From Cruorifilaria tuberocauda (lineage: Eukaryota > Nematoda > Chromadorea > Rhabditida > Onchocercidae): 64,000 bases of DNA. Position numbers and translations under genes: made by a program. The stretch covers positions 80,838-144,837 of the forward strand of contig JABVXU010000111.1 of the NCBI GenBank assembly GCA_013365365.1, written 5' to 3'. The stretch's first letter is position 1, and every line of letters begins with the position of its first letter. Below the pieces are notes generated by a model that ran no database searches, was not told where the DNA came from, and worked only from the letters and a program-made list of their open reading frames with translations. This document shows positions 36,697 through 49,500 of this stretch, in pieces.

Positions 36697-37890
36697 AACC
36701 AAAATTAATTAATGCTAATTATATGCCTTTTCGAAATAACTAATTGAAATTATCGCAAAAATCACGTAATCAGTGAATGGAAAACAATAACTATTAAATA
36801 CATATAAATGACTTTAATTACCAATATATATATATTGCAAAGCAGACGTTGCTCCACGGCTAAATCTCTTCAGAAAGAAAAACTGCAAATCATTTTTTTT
36901 CTTCTCCCTCCTTTCCTTTTTTATTCTCTTTAAGAACCATCCTTTTCAGTTAAATATAATTTAAATCGCAATTTGAATTATTCTTTTTAAATATAACTCA
37001 AATTACAGTTTCTTCCTCTCCAGTCTATTTGTTCTATATATTCGTCTTCTCTTATAACTTAAAATTCTTTATATAAAATTTGATCATATCAAAATTTTTT
37101 TGCTTCACACCTACATTATCATCTTTTTCTTTTTTATTTTTCACCAATAGCAATAAATAGTCGTTCATTCTTTTATCTGCCATATTTTCAGTTGATGATA
37201 TCAATAATTGTCATCATTCTACCATTATCATTATTATCATCGTTAGCAACGGCTGACACAATGGCGTTGAAAAAAGAAGAAAGCTAAGTGATACGACGAA
37301 TAGGAAAGAAAAACTGTGGCAATGAACCTAAGAAAACATAAATTATTTGATTAAAATTCTAAAATATGCAAATTATTTGTAAAGAAGCGGAAAAAAAAGG
37401 AAAGAAATCAACAATTTGATAACAATCGTTCCTATTTTTCTCTTTTTTTCAGCAGAAATCAACATATAACTGCTTTTCATATCTTTTGCTTTATCAATAG
37501 AATATTTTTTAGTTTTAAGATGATCTAGATAAGATTGAATGAAACGAATGATAAGAAGAAAACCTATCATCCAAGAAATTTTCTGAAAATAAAATTTACC
37601 GTATCAAGAAACTTTTCGTAAAATAAATATTTGCCATATTAAGGAATTTGCTTTTTTTTATTTTTGAAAAATTTTAAATAAAAGTGGAAGAAATTGAGGG
37701 CAAGAAATGAATAGAAATTAAATTTACAACTTAAAATAAACAGAGATTAAGTGAAACAATCGAGAATTGACATAACTTGTTAGTAATGAAGCAAAAATTG
37801 AAGTTACTTATATAACATAAATATAATCCTAAATAAATCCTTTCAGAATATCATTTGACTAAATTAGCATACTCATAAAAATTAAAACAC

Positions 37891-37918
37891 ATTATTATTA
37901 TTATTATTATTATTATTA
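37891..37918. repeat. (ATT)n microsatellite
   Basis: Uninterrupted ATT triplet run of 28 nt in the gene-poor region. Confidence 0.9.
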
Positions 37919-40169
37919 CCTTTTTTGGTTCCGTATAATATTCGATCAAAAATATTTAATCGTAAACTTTCGTTCCTATTGTGGGCTTACTTTTAGAAGA
38001 AATACAATTATACAGTAGCATTCTTGTTGAACAGTACGAAATGAAGTATTTTCACTTTAACTTTCACTTAACATAACCACTTGAAAAACTCATCCATTAG
38101 AAATACTAAAAAATGTTTACCAAGAGCAAAAAATATGACGTGAATAAAAACAAAAGGACTAATACTCATTGCTATTACTGTAACCTTTCCATAATATTAA
38201 ATCGAAAAATTCCAGGTATATGTTTCGCTTCTTTATTCGAAAAAAAAAAATGCCAAAATTATGCGCATGAAGTATTACGACATCATCATCAATCGTTGTC
38301 GCTATATTCAACCAGTTATCAACCAAAGTTATCACCAATATCAGTTTGATATCTAAAGACTTTTTCTCCCAATATGATCTCTTCCATTTGTTGTAGCATT
38401 AAGATAAAATTATGTTTAGGAGTCGAACGAAAAGAGAAAAGTATAAGAATCAAAATAATATTGAGAATTATTTGACTTCTAATGATTATTATAACCAAGT
38501 ATTTTGATGAAAATATTATAGATAGTTTGATGAATGAACAAATTTCTAGCAATCATTTAATACAATCAATCACTAAGTTCGACAACAAGTTTTCAAAACA
38601 GTTTAAAAATATGAATTTTTATCCCTCTTGATTATCTTGATAGTTTTTTGTTTTTCTTTTAGACATAGGAGAATTCTTTCGATATATCATTATATATCAG
38701 TGGAAAAAATGTTGCTGATAGAATAAAATAGTAATCATAAAGATAATTCAATGATTATTATCCTTGATCAAAAATAAAATTCCGAGACTTATCGATCGAA
38801 ATATCAGGGCAGATTATGTAAATTAACATGTAGATAAGAAACAACGATAATAGGCGATATAATGAGCACGATAATGAAAGTTTCAACTTATGAAGAATAA
38901 TTTCTAAGCGAGAAAGGAAATAAAGAGAATTGATAAAATAACTATAAATCACAATGTAAACAAATTCAAATAAAATAAACATTAATTGCAAACATAAAAC
39001 AAAAATCAAGTAAAATACAATAAACTGATTATGATCACTCAGCATTATAATAACGATAATGGGATTATAAAAGAAATATCTCATGATAAAATAGCACAAT
39101 TAATTTACAAATAATCAAACATCTAATCCGTAATTGACCGATAGCTTCTAAATATTCTTTCAAAATTCATTCTCTGCAAATTCAAATTAAAATAATTCCG
39201 ATAACACAACTTAATATATCTTCTTTTCAATAAATCTTCTATAAGTTATTAAATGTTTATCGTCTATCAAAAATAAAACCTGATATCCTGATGATCTTAA
39301 ATGAATGGCCCCGAAAATTCTAAAAAAAAGAGAAACTAAAGAAATTCAATTGAAAAAGGAGAATGGTGAATTTATAGAAATATAAGTGATGAGTACTAAA
39401 TGAAATAAAAAGAAATAAAAAATGATGGAGATCAAATCAAGCGAAATTAAATTTTGTTATATGATACCACGCAACTAAAAAAGAAATGTTTAGATAATAA
39501 AATAACTTGCAACCTGGAAATTTTATCAAAAGCAAAAATCATAGAAATCACTAATCATATTATGAAAATCAAATTATTTTCCGCTGAATTTCTTCAAAAA
39601 GCAAAAAATTTAGTAAAGGAGAAGAGTGCAGGCTAAAGGTAAGGAGAAAAAATGAAAATGCTGATAAAATTCAAATCATTTCTCGAAATCAATTTTCACT
39701 TTTACAATTTTCACTTCCTTTGTCTTTTCCACCCTTCTCCTCCTCAACCAACTTCTCCCTTTCTTTCCTCTTCATCTTTCATTGCTGTTGAAAATTCGAA
39801 AATTTTCAAATTTCACATTGGTTCAATGCACCTCATAGTTTGAAATGAAATTTCATTGGTACTACCATTCACAATATATATATATACAAATAATGATAAT
39901 ATTGATTATGGAAAGAATATTTCTAACAGCAAAATATCCGATCTAAAAATAAATTTTGAAGGTAAAAATAATTGATCAATTGTATAGTAACAAAATAAAA
40001 ACTTCATAACAACATTTTTAAAATATTCTTCCGCAATATTTTCCTTTAAATAAATGCACGGATAATAACTAAATTATAAGTTATAAAACAGCTTGAAAAT
40101 AACAGAAATTTAAAATTTTAAAAATGAAAAAAAAAGACCAGTTAATTTAATATATCATATTCCTTGAAA

Positions 40170-40206
40170 TGGATGTAATGAACTCTCAACAATACCATTA
40201 CATCCA
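40170..40206. repeat. Inverted repeat (11-bp arms)
   Basis: Arms 40170-40180 and 40196-40206 are perfect reverse complements with a 15-nt loop. The right arm is followed by a short partial repeat of CATC. Function unknown. Confidence 0.7.
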
Positions 40207-41761
40207 TCCATTTTAACTTCAACAAACTTTAACTTTTGACTTAAACTATAATAATCTTTCATTGGAAGAAGAAATTACTGCAGGGCGTTTCTAAACGAAA
40301 TTATATCGACAAGAAATTTCACAACTCTTTAAAATAATTTAGAAATTGTCAAGATTAAAGTTAACAAAACGTATGCTTAACTTTTTTATGATATCGTATG
40401 AATTAAATTTCATTAAACAGAATAGAAAAAATAATTTAATGGGACAATAGAATATTCAATGCAGCAAATTAATTATTCTGTATGAAGTACCATCTGATCT
40501 GAAGTAAAATACGATGGTTTTGAATAAAATGAGCTTTAGCACCAAAAAAAGAAGTCTATAAATTCTTGTCAACATAATTACAATTTAGCCTATACAGAAT
40601 AAATCGTATTTTTGAAAGTTAAACATAATTTTTGTTTTGAATAAGTGATATAGGAAATTACTGAACTACTATTTTTCATAATAAAATTAAACAAATTCAA
40701 TAATTAAAACTTCAAAACTTCGGAAAGCAAAATTTTTTAAATTATTTATTTATTTTTTATTCTTTTCAAAACTATTTATTCTACAGTTGCTATCACAAAA
40801 ATTTAAGTGTTTGCATTTCCGCAAAAAAAATTAATGAGTCTATTTCTAATTTCAGCTGATTTTCATTGCTGGAATGCAGGAATTATTGTCTAATAATAAT
40901 AATAATAAATAGTAAACAGAATTTTTATGCACACATTTTTACACTATTCGACTAATAATTTTTGTTTTGAATTTGAAATGATTTTCTCTAACACATATGT
41001 TGTACAAACGTCAGGAAAAATGTGCACTTAAACTGAAATTTTAACTCAAAAATTTTAATGCATTCAGTATTTTAGCAATTTTATTTACGAGATACATTTT
41101 TAAAACTATAAATTTGATATTTTTTTATTTCTTGAACTTTTTTTTGATCATTTCTTCTTTGCTCGACAGTGGCAACTTATTTAAGCTATTTTTCCACTGA
41201 TATGAATAATTCATGAGAAGATGATCTGAAATGAAGGTTAAAATTTAGCACTTCCTAAACTATATCTACATGTGTCTTGAGTTTGTGTAGTTTTAAAATT
41301 GAAAAGTTAAAAACAAAAATGAACAGCTGTTTGAATGATTCCATAAACAAAAAAAGGTAAGAATGATTTTTAAAAGTAGAATAAACTTGAAATCAGTCAT
41401 CGAAAATATATCAATTCAGAAAAGAGAAAGAGCGGGAAAAAGTTTTGTCGAAAGGTGGACAATCAATATCGATTAAGTCAGAGTAATATGAGATAAAATA
41501 TTTTTTTTCTAAAAAATAAAAAAGATATTTGGAATCGAAGAATGGAAATTTGTAGAAAAGCATAAAAATTAAATAAGTTTGATAGGAATTTCCAAGAAAT
41601 TTTTGACACAATTATTTCTAAATCTTTCACTTATAAATAAATATCATTCAACCGTGGAATGAATGAAGTTTGAAGTATGAATAATCATTAATTATCCAAA
41701 AAAGTAATAAAACTCAGTAAGAGTTAAATTATAAAACAAAATATTGCGGTGCTAAATAAGT

Positions 41762-41779
41762 GAGAGAGAGAGAGAGAGA
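41762..41779. repeat. (GA)9 microsatellite
   Basis: Nine uninterrupted GA units, continuing into a purine-rich stretch to about 41830. Confidence 0.9.
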
Positions 41780-43786
41780 TAAAGAAGAGAGATGAAGCAA
41801 GAAAAGAAGAAAAATGATAATCGTATCGATAACAAATGGATTATTTAATCGAATTTATGAAGAAAAATTGCTGAAATTTTACGATAAAATGAATAAAAAT
41901 TTTAGAAAAGCAGCAGAAAAATTGCGCCAACGAAACGATTTGAATGAGAAGATGGATGAAAGAGAAATATTAAGATGAAATTGTTTGATTTAAAATGCTA
42001 GTGAATTAAATCAATGAAGTGATAACGGAATGTTGATAGATAAGATTTGGCAGACGTAAGAAATAGTAATAACTGTTCGAATAGAATGAAAACTATAATT
42101 TGCTGCAAATTAAATGCATTTAATGTGTTTAATTATCATGAATTACCAATTTGTTTTTCTTTGTTGAGTAAAAAGAAATCCTGAGAACAAAAAAAAAAGA
42201 GAAAAATAATTCCCGTTTAAGCTTGATTTAAATGATCATTCATCAATTGAAATTATGAAGTCATAAATGAAATAATTTAATTTTGTTTGAATTTTAAGAA
42301 CAGATAAGATAAGTAGGGCTAGAAGAGAAGAGATAAATAGAAAAGATTGCATATTTTGTAGGAATTTGAGGAAGTTGCTGTTACTCGACAGTTGGCATAT
42401 ATCATATATATATATATTGTTCACAGACAAATTATTGATTAGTGGGAGTGGTTCGTTATTAACAATTGATAACGTTGATAATTAAATGGTGCACACAACT
42501 ATTTTGATAAATTAAACCTTATCAGTGGCATTAGTAACTGAAATTGTACGATTATTTATTATCATTAATGATAATAAGGTAGCATTCCTGAAAGTGTTCT
42601 ATATTTCATTGAAATATTTTTATGAAACTGAAGGATTTCATACGAAAAAACAAAAAAAAATTTGAAATTTATTTAATATGATAACTAATATTTTTATCAA
42701 ATTAAATTAAATTATGAGTAAGACTTAGACATATATGATTTTCACATTAAATTTAAGAATGCAATAAATAATTCATACCTAATGGTTTCTTTTTTCATTC
42801 AGTCGAAGTTGATCTTTTTGATATAACACAGGAAAGAACAGAATATAATATAAAGAGAAAATAAATGGCAAAAATCTCATTTGGATAACTATACATTAGA
42901 ATTTATTCGATAATGCACTTCAGTGATAAGCATCATAAAAATGTTATCAGTTACTGTAATTAATCAGCAATGTTTCATCGGAATAGTTCGTTCAATATGA
43001 ATCAATTCCAATGCATACCTCCTCATCGACAAGGAATTTCTTCGTTGTGGAAGTTGGAAGTGAAAAGAAAAAGAAGAATTAAAAGAACGTAAGCAGCGCA
43101 AACGAGAACGACAATTATCAATTGAGTTTAGGATTGGTCACAGGATCATAATTCTAATGATGATGATGATAATCCTGATGACGACGACATTACTGACATC
43201 GGATGCCACACGTTTTATATTTGTGTCATAACAATAGTCCTTGTTATTCCTTATCCTTATCAACTATTATCACTATCATTATCATATTATTGCAACATAT
43301 TTCTCTCCTCATTGCGACATTTATTATCTTCCGCATTAATATCACCGGTAATGCGAACAACTTTACTGCTTTATCATAATTAATATCACCATTTTTATCA
43401 TCTATCATTTTCATTTCTGAAATTACCCATGGTATTACTATCATTATTATTGCTATAAACTACTATTATCATTATCATCAACAACAACAACAACGATATC
43501 AATTTTACCCAAATCTTAACGGAGAAAGGGATGAAGGAAAGTGATAAATAGGAATGAGAAAATAACAAAGAACATGTAACTGGGATGAAAAAACAGAGAG
43601 AGAAAATGAATGAGAAAGGAGAGGAAGGAGAAAAAGAAAGGAAAAGAAGTAAAGTTACTACTATTTCCATCTCGTCAACTTTCACACAACCCCAAATGAG
43701 TCAGCACTTCTCAACTGTCTCATTGACAGTGATATCACAATCCCAATTACCGCCACAGCTGTCTTCCTCATCATTATCATCACTTA

Positions 43787-43819
43787 TCATTATCAGTTTT
43801 GCTGATAAACTGATAATGA
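43787..43819. repeat. Perfect hairpin (13-bp stem, 7-nt loop)
   Basis: Arms 43787-43799 and 43807-43819 are exact reverse complements. It sits at the end of a trinucleotide-rich stretch. Confidence 0.8.
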
Positions 43820-44000
43820 CAGACACTATGCAATCACTTCTCATTTCATTCGATGAGACCATTCAATTTGAATTGAGAATTAAGAAATGATTGAGGCGAT
43901 AGTATAAAACAGAGCAATCATAATCAACTGTAAACACTCCCCCAAACAGACCGGAGGAATTCTCTCACGACTATGATGCTGGCAAGGGCAACGCAAACTG

Positions 44001-44040
44001 ACATACACACATACATACACATACACATACACATACACGT
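44001..44040. repeat. ACATAC-type microsatellite
   Basis: Tandem ACATAC/CACATA units over about 40 nt. The minus-strand open frames here (Cys/Val/Tyr repeats) are artefacts of the tract. Confidence 0.85.
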
Positions 44041-46572
44041 ATAACACATACGTATATATGCAGAAGTGAACAGACACATTGAAATAGACGATGCTGGTTG
44101 TTTATTTTCCGGTGACAAAAATTCACTGACTTCAGCAACGACACTGTTGATGATATCACTACGATCTCTAATCGGTGTTTGATGCGTAAGTAGTGAGGAC
44201 AGTGTTTATTCTTCGTAAGTGATCTGAATGGGAATTAAGAATTGCTTGATGCTTTTAGATGATGTAAGTGGGATCATAAATTGCTCGAACTTTTCGGAAG
44301 GAAATCTATATTCTTATCCATCATTGACCAGGAGATATCATCTACTGTGTGTTATCCTATCCTGATAATATTAGTCATCACTAACGTTCAGAATTCTATA
44401 ATATGGCGAAATTTCCAAATAAATATTAATGATTTTCCAAAAAAAGCGATTTATTAAACTGTTAAGTGGGAAGATTCATTATTACCCAAATGTTAACAAA
44501 ATCTAAAACTGTGAATAATGAATCATGAAAATATGGATCATAGTTTACGATGTATGTATCTAAAGATACTGTAACCTATAAAATGATATTAGGGAATCAT
44601 GAAAATCGAATTTCATTTAATACAATCAGTATTTGAGTTTGAAGATGAGTTTACAATTGTAGCGCATTCAATCAATCTTTCCTTACTTTTTTATTCATTT
44701 ACTTATTTTCTCGAATGCTTCATTATTGCTATACATTTCATTGATTTGATTGAGTGTGCAATTCATGAGTGCAAATATTTCTGTAATCATTATGGCTAGA
44801 ATCGAAGTCAAGAGCTCAGCATCATTATGGAATTACGAAATTGTTTAGTAAGAACAAGAAATGATTTGCAAGCAAATCAGATTAATTCTTATCTGAATGA
44901 GATAAGTTTTAGATGAATGTGTAAGAATTTTTTCAATGAAATAGAAGGAATGACTTATGGTTAATGTGGCAAATCATTTCGTTTGATAAAAGTCTAATTG
45001 TCATAGTGAATTATCAACACTGATATGATTTGCAACGATGAAATGTGCGCTAATATTTCATCGCTTCTTCACTCATTTCTCTTCTCCTATCGTTGTTTAT
45101 TTACTAAGAACAAATATGATGATTTAGGCAATTTAAATTCAAAATTTTATATTTGTACAAATTTTCAACTGTTAAGAAAAAAGGATACTTTAAAAAGAAA
45201 AGAAAACTTTGGATAAATGCTTAAACATCGACTTTCAAACTTTGGTTAACTGTTGAATTAATTTAAAATTATTCGGACAAAAAACTTATATTTTTTTATT
45301 TAAAAAAAATAAATAAATAAATAAATATTGAAACTATGATATTCGGATATAATGACGAACTCTTAAGGGTAAGATATGAACCATCAAAATCCTAAAATTC
45401 CGCGAAAAGTTTTTTTCATTATTATGATTATTATTTTATGATTATTTAACTATATTTTGAGAAAGTTTCAAAACTTGAAAAAAAGTCACATATTAGATTT
45501 AATTTTTGGCAGGAAATATTAGTTGATATCAATAACAATGATTTCTATTAGGATCATCTTATAGATGAGTTTCATTCAAAACTTCGTATCTAGATAATAA
45601 CTATTGAGTGATGAACGATTACAATCAGTTGTCATGATTTAGCATTGAAAAATTATTATATTACTTAACTACATGCGACGAATGCAAACTGTAATGCATG
45701 TAATGCATAATTATAAATTGAAATAAGATAGCAGAACTTTTTCTTGCTTGTATTTTAATAAGAATAATCATAATAAATATAGACCAAATTCTTTTCCTTA
45801 TCAATTGGTAATGAGTTTACTTATCTCCTTGAAATTTATGGAAGAACCGTGGAATCGATAAAATGCAATGAAATCAAACCGGATATTTTTGGAAGATTGA
45901 TCCAGACAGTTGGCCACTTGATTTTTCCAAGTTTCCTCAGAAGATCGAGAAAATTCATAACTCATTACTAATATCAATTTTTCATAAAATAAAGGAAAAC
46001 TGCTACTTCCGATATAACAAATCATATGAAAATTGTAAAATTACTGGTCAGTAACTTAAATTTGAAATTCATCCTATACAATTTAGAATTCATAAAAATA
46101 CTAACCCCACCTATCTATTTACAATTTCAATCGTAATTATTTATAAAATATACGCCTCGTGATATGCAAGTAAAAAAATATATTTTACTGGGAAAATTTT
46201 GAAAACAGTTCGCATCAGCGTTCACATCGCCAGATAAACATCAAGCGGTTTATCAAATTACATACGGTATACTTTAATATTTTCATATTAGATCATAATG
46301 AATAATCTTTAACTATTATCTTAAATACCTCCTAAACCATACTAAATGATTTAAAAATTGGTTTTTGTGAAGGAACAATTGTTTAATAGCCAACATCACA
46401 ATTTTGAATGACGTTCATAACAAACACAGAAGAATTTATATGAACATTCAAGCAAAGTTTTCCAAGAATTTATACGAATTGCTTAAAAACAAAGCCGTAC
46501 ATTTAATCTGTTTCAATAATACATATATATCGAATATAAGTGATAAATCTCGCAAATGATGAAAATTCCTCT

Positions 46573-49500
46573 TTAATTCCACGTTTCGTACTGCAATCTG
46601 CCTTTTTTTTCAAGCATTTGTATGAATTGTTTACCGTTTTCACCGTTTGCATCCGCAATCATCTCTATGCGTCTCGTTACTTCAAGTGGCATATCACTCG
46701 CCCTTCCTGCTATAAAAACATAGCCTGGAAGATTTTTTTAATTATTTAAAAAAAAAATAAAATTTACGTTAAACAACTATTCAACTAGTGAAAGCTATTT
46801 TTCCTATTCTATAATAAATTCCAAAAAATATCACGATAAGAACTATTTAATCTTTATTTCTTTGTTGTTTAGAATATAAATATAATTCAAACACTTTGTT
46901 TTCAAATACAATTAAAAAATATTACCATTATCATTTTGTAAAATACTCCATATTTCATCACTATATTCTTCAATTTTATTTTGTACATAAATCTGCAAAA
47001 TTACATATTTCGATTGCTAACATAATTTTCCGAGAAATTGCTTTTCGCATCAATCATGATGCGATATTATATTTCGTGTTCCTCTATTCTCCAGTATCGA
47101 CCAAAGGACGGTTAAAAATAAGGAAATACCTCGAAGTAATTTCTAATAAAAGTTCAAAGGGAAAATTACACATTTACCAACATATTAATACATATCTCGA
47201 AAGTTTTGGAAAAATTATTCGTCAAAACGCAAAATTAAAAATTAACTGAAGCAGCTAAATACCAAAGCATTACAGAATAAGACAAATAAATATCAAATTT
47301 GCACCTTATTTTGCTGATCCCGACTAAATGCTGTTATAATACGAGCTTCAGTCAATGTATGCCATTCTTCAGCAAAATAAAAGTCTCTCTGAGCTCCTCG
47401 ACATCCAAAGAATAATATCGAATTTTCTTTTTCATCGGCTAACTGCCTTAAAATAATTTCAACAAATTAAATGAAAGTTTTGAAATTAAAAAAACTTTTA
47501 TGACAGGTATAGAGCTATTTGGCAGATAATTCCACTTATTAACACATGATTAGCAAATGTCAATTTATTAAGCATCAATCCAATTGACTCGTATTTGATT
47601 CTAACCCATTCAACTTCAACTCAAATCTCATTTACACTTTGAATATTTGTTTATTTTAATCACAAGATCACAAGAATCACAAGAATAATCACGAGAATTT
47701 AATCTCGTGTTCATTGAAAATTTTCTTCAGAACTCATTTAAAGTTATTCTATTATCTATCTTAAGCAGTCATTTTTCAATACTGCCCTCTATTTAAAGTC
47801 ATACTCAAAACCCAATAAATTTGCACTTTGGATATTTGTTTACTTTAATTACAAGAACGTCATAGAGAAAAACTAGCATGAAAAATAAAGATCAACATAT
47901 ACCTTTTACGATAAGCTAAAATTGATCGAAATGGTGCAACACCAGTACCAGGTCCAACCAAAATTAATGTGTTGTTTTTGGTAGGCCATCTGCAAAATAC
48001 GGATAAAAATCAGCGAGGTTTTTCCATTTTAATGTAGTTGTACACTGATCTAATTTTGAGGAAATCTCAAATTCTGAAATCTTTCAATTTCGAAATTCTT
48101 GTTCGTTATTAAAACAACAAGCATTCATCAGTTATGCATGTTTAATTGGTCTACGGTAGCAAAATAATAATACCTAAATGTTCCTGGACGAGTCTTCACC
48201 AGAACAAGATCACCCTCTTGTAATCGATTCAAATAATTACTACATAAACCTAATCGTGTGGCTGCCATCCGTTTTGATTTATATTCAACCTGAAAGAATT
48301 TTTGATAAACGTTTGTACTCATAATATGGACTTTTAAATCCGAGGTATTCATATAGTGATAAGTCTAACTTTAGCAACGAGCAATTGGATATTCGCATGC
48401 GTCAAAGGACATGAAGCAATACTAAATGCACGTGGGCGAATGGGAGGAAAAACTTCGAAAAGCATTTCCAATGGTATACTTCGAGCTGTGGCATGAAAGT
48501 CTCGCAATGTTTCGGCAATTGTTCGCCTCGGCCTCCAGCAATAATCCACGTAATCATCCTGAACAACCTTAACTGAACAAATATATGTAGGATGAAATAC
48601 TAAATTTATAAATGAAATTTATAATTTACAATATATTTTGCTAGCTCAAGAAGTCGTTCCTTCTCATTGTTTATTGTTGATAACTTTCCAAGCGTTCGAA
48701 AAAAAGACCTTCGTGGAACCATTTGCAAATCAAAATAAGATTCAAAGCATTTCCGTAATGATAACGTGCCTAAATTTAGGATTATTTTTTCTTTCAAAAA
48801 CAGAAAAACTATTTCTTGAGAATAATTAAAATTACATCTGATTGAATATGGAAATAAGAGCAAAGAGCGAATGACAATATTGGCATAGCTTTTATAAGGA
48901 AAATTTTGAAAAACATTTTAAAATCTAATTTTTATGCTTTATTGGAGATTATAAAGGAATTTATACCTTTGAATAAATAAGAAGGAGGCAGTGAGACGCA
49001 AGCTTCACGTGAGCGTAATGTGATAGGGCGATCTAGCAAATCATCACTAATATCTAACGCTTTGTAAGCTATACTAAGGGTTTCTCTCAAATTATTCGGG
49101 TGTACCATTATCACATCACCAGGACAATAACTGAAATTGAACAGCAACAGTTATATCCTCCCTTTAATTAATTTCACAAATATTCAGAGAAACTTCCAAA
49201 AACTGTGGAGTTTTCAAATTTTAAAAATATGTGATAATGAAATTCCTACCTCAGTTTCTCCATATTCATGGCTATTGTAATCAGTCGTGTATCCGGAAAA
49301 CACAATACTTTTAGTTCAAAAATTAAATAAATAATGAAAACACGTATTATTTTATAACTGCTCGAGACAAATAAATAACATATATTTGGTTATATCAAAT
49401 TTAGTTATATGTTTAAATTTAAATACCTGAAAATGAGTTTCTGCTGTCAACCGTGTATTGTTTACAACTGTTGTCTCTATGAAAGAACTTTCTCTATTAT

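Larger units (their letters stand above)
36624..46572. other. 10-kb region without supported gene
   Basis: Between the 5' end of the MIF4G gene and the 3' end of NDOR1. It is strongly AT-rich with several simple repeats (37891-37918, 41762-41779, 44001-44040), ATC/GAT/ATT-rich stretches around 43.15-43.85 kb and two hairpins (40170-40206, 43787-43819). Open frames in the 43.2-44.2 kb interval come from repeat sequence. I found no pair of exons with matching phases and no recognisable protein motif. A 5' regulatory role for the MIF4G gene or unseen non-coding RNA genes cannot be excluded. Confidence 0.5.

Noticed and set aside
43244..44159. Cluster of open frames on both strands
   Set aside because: They arise from ATC/GAT/ATT and ACATAC repeats and show repetitive, protein-unlike composition.
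45801..46025. 74-codon minus-strand open frame downstream of NDOR1
   Set aside because: Composition is plausible, but no in-phase upstream or downstream exon could be joined with confidence and no family is recognised.
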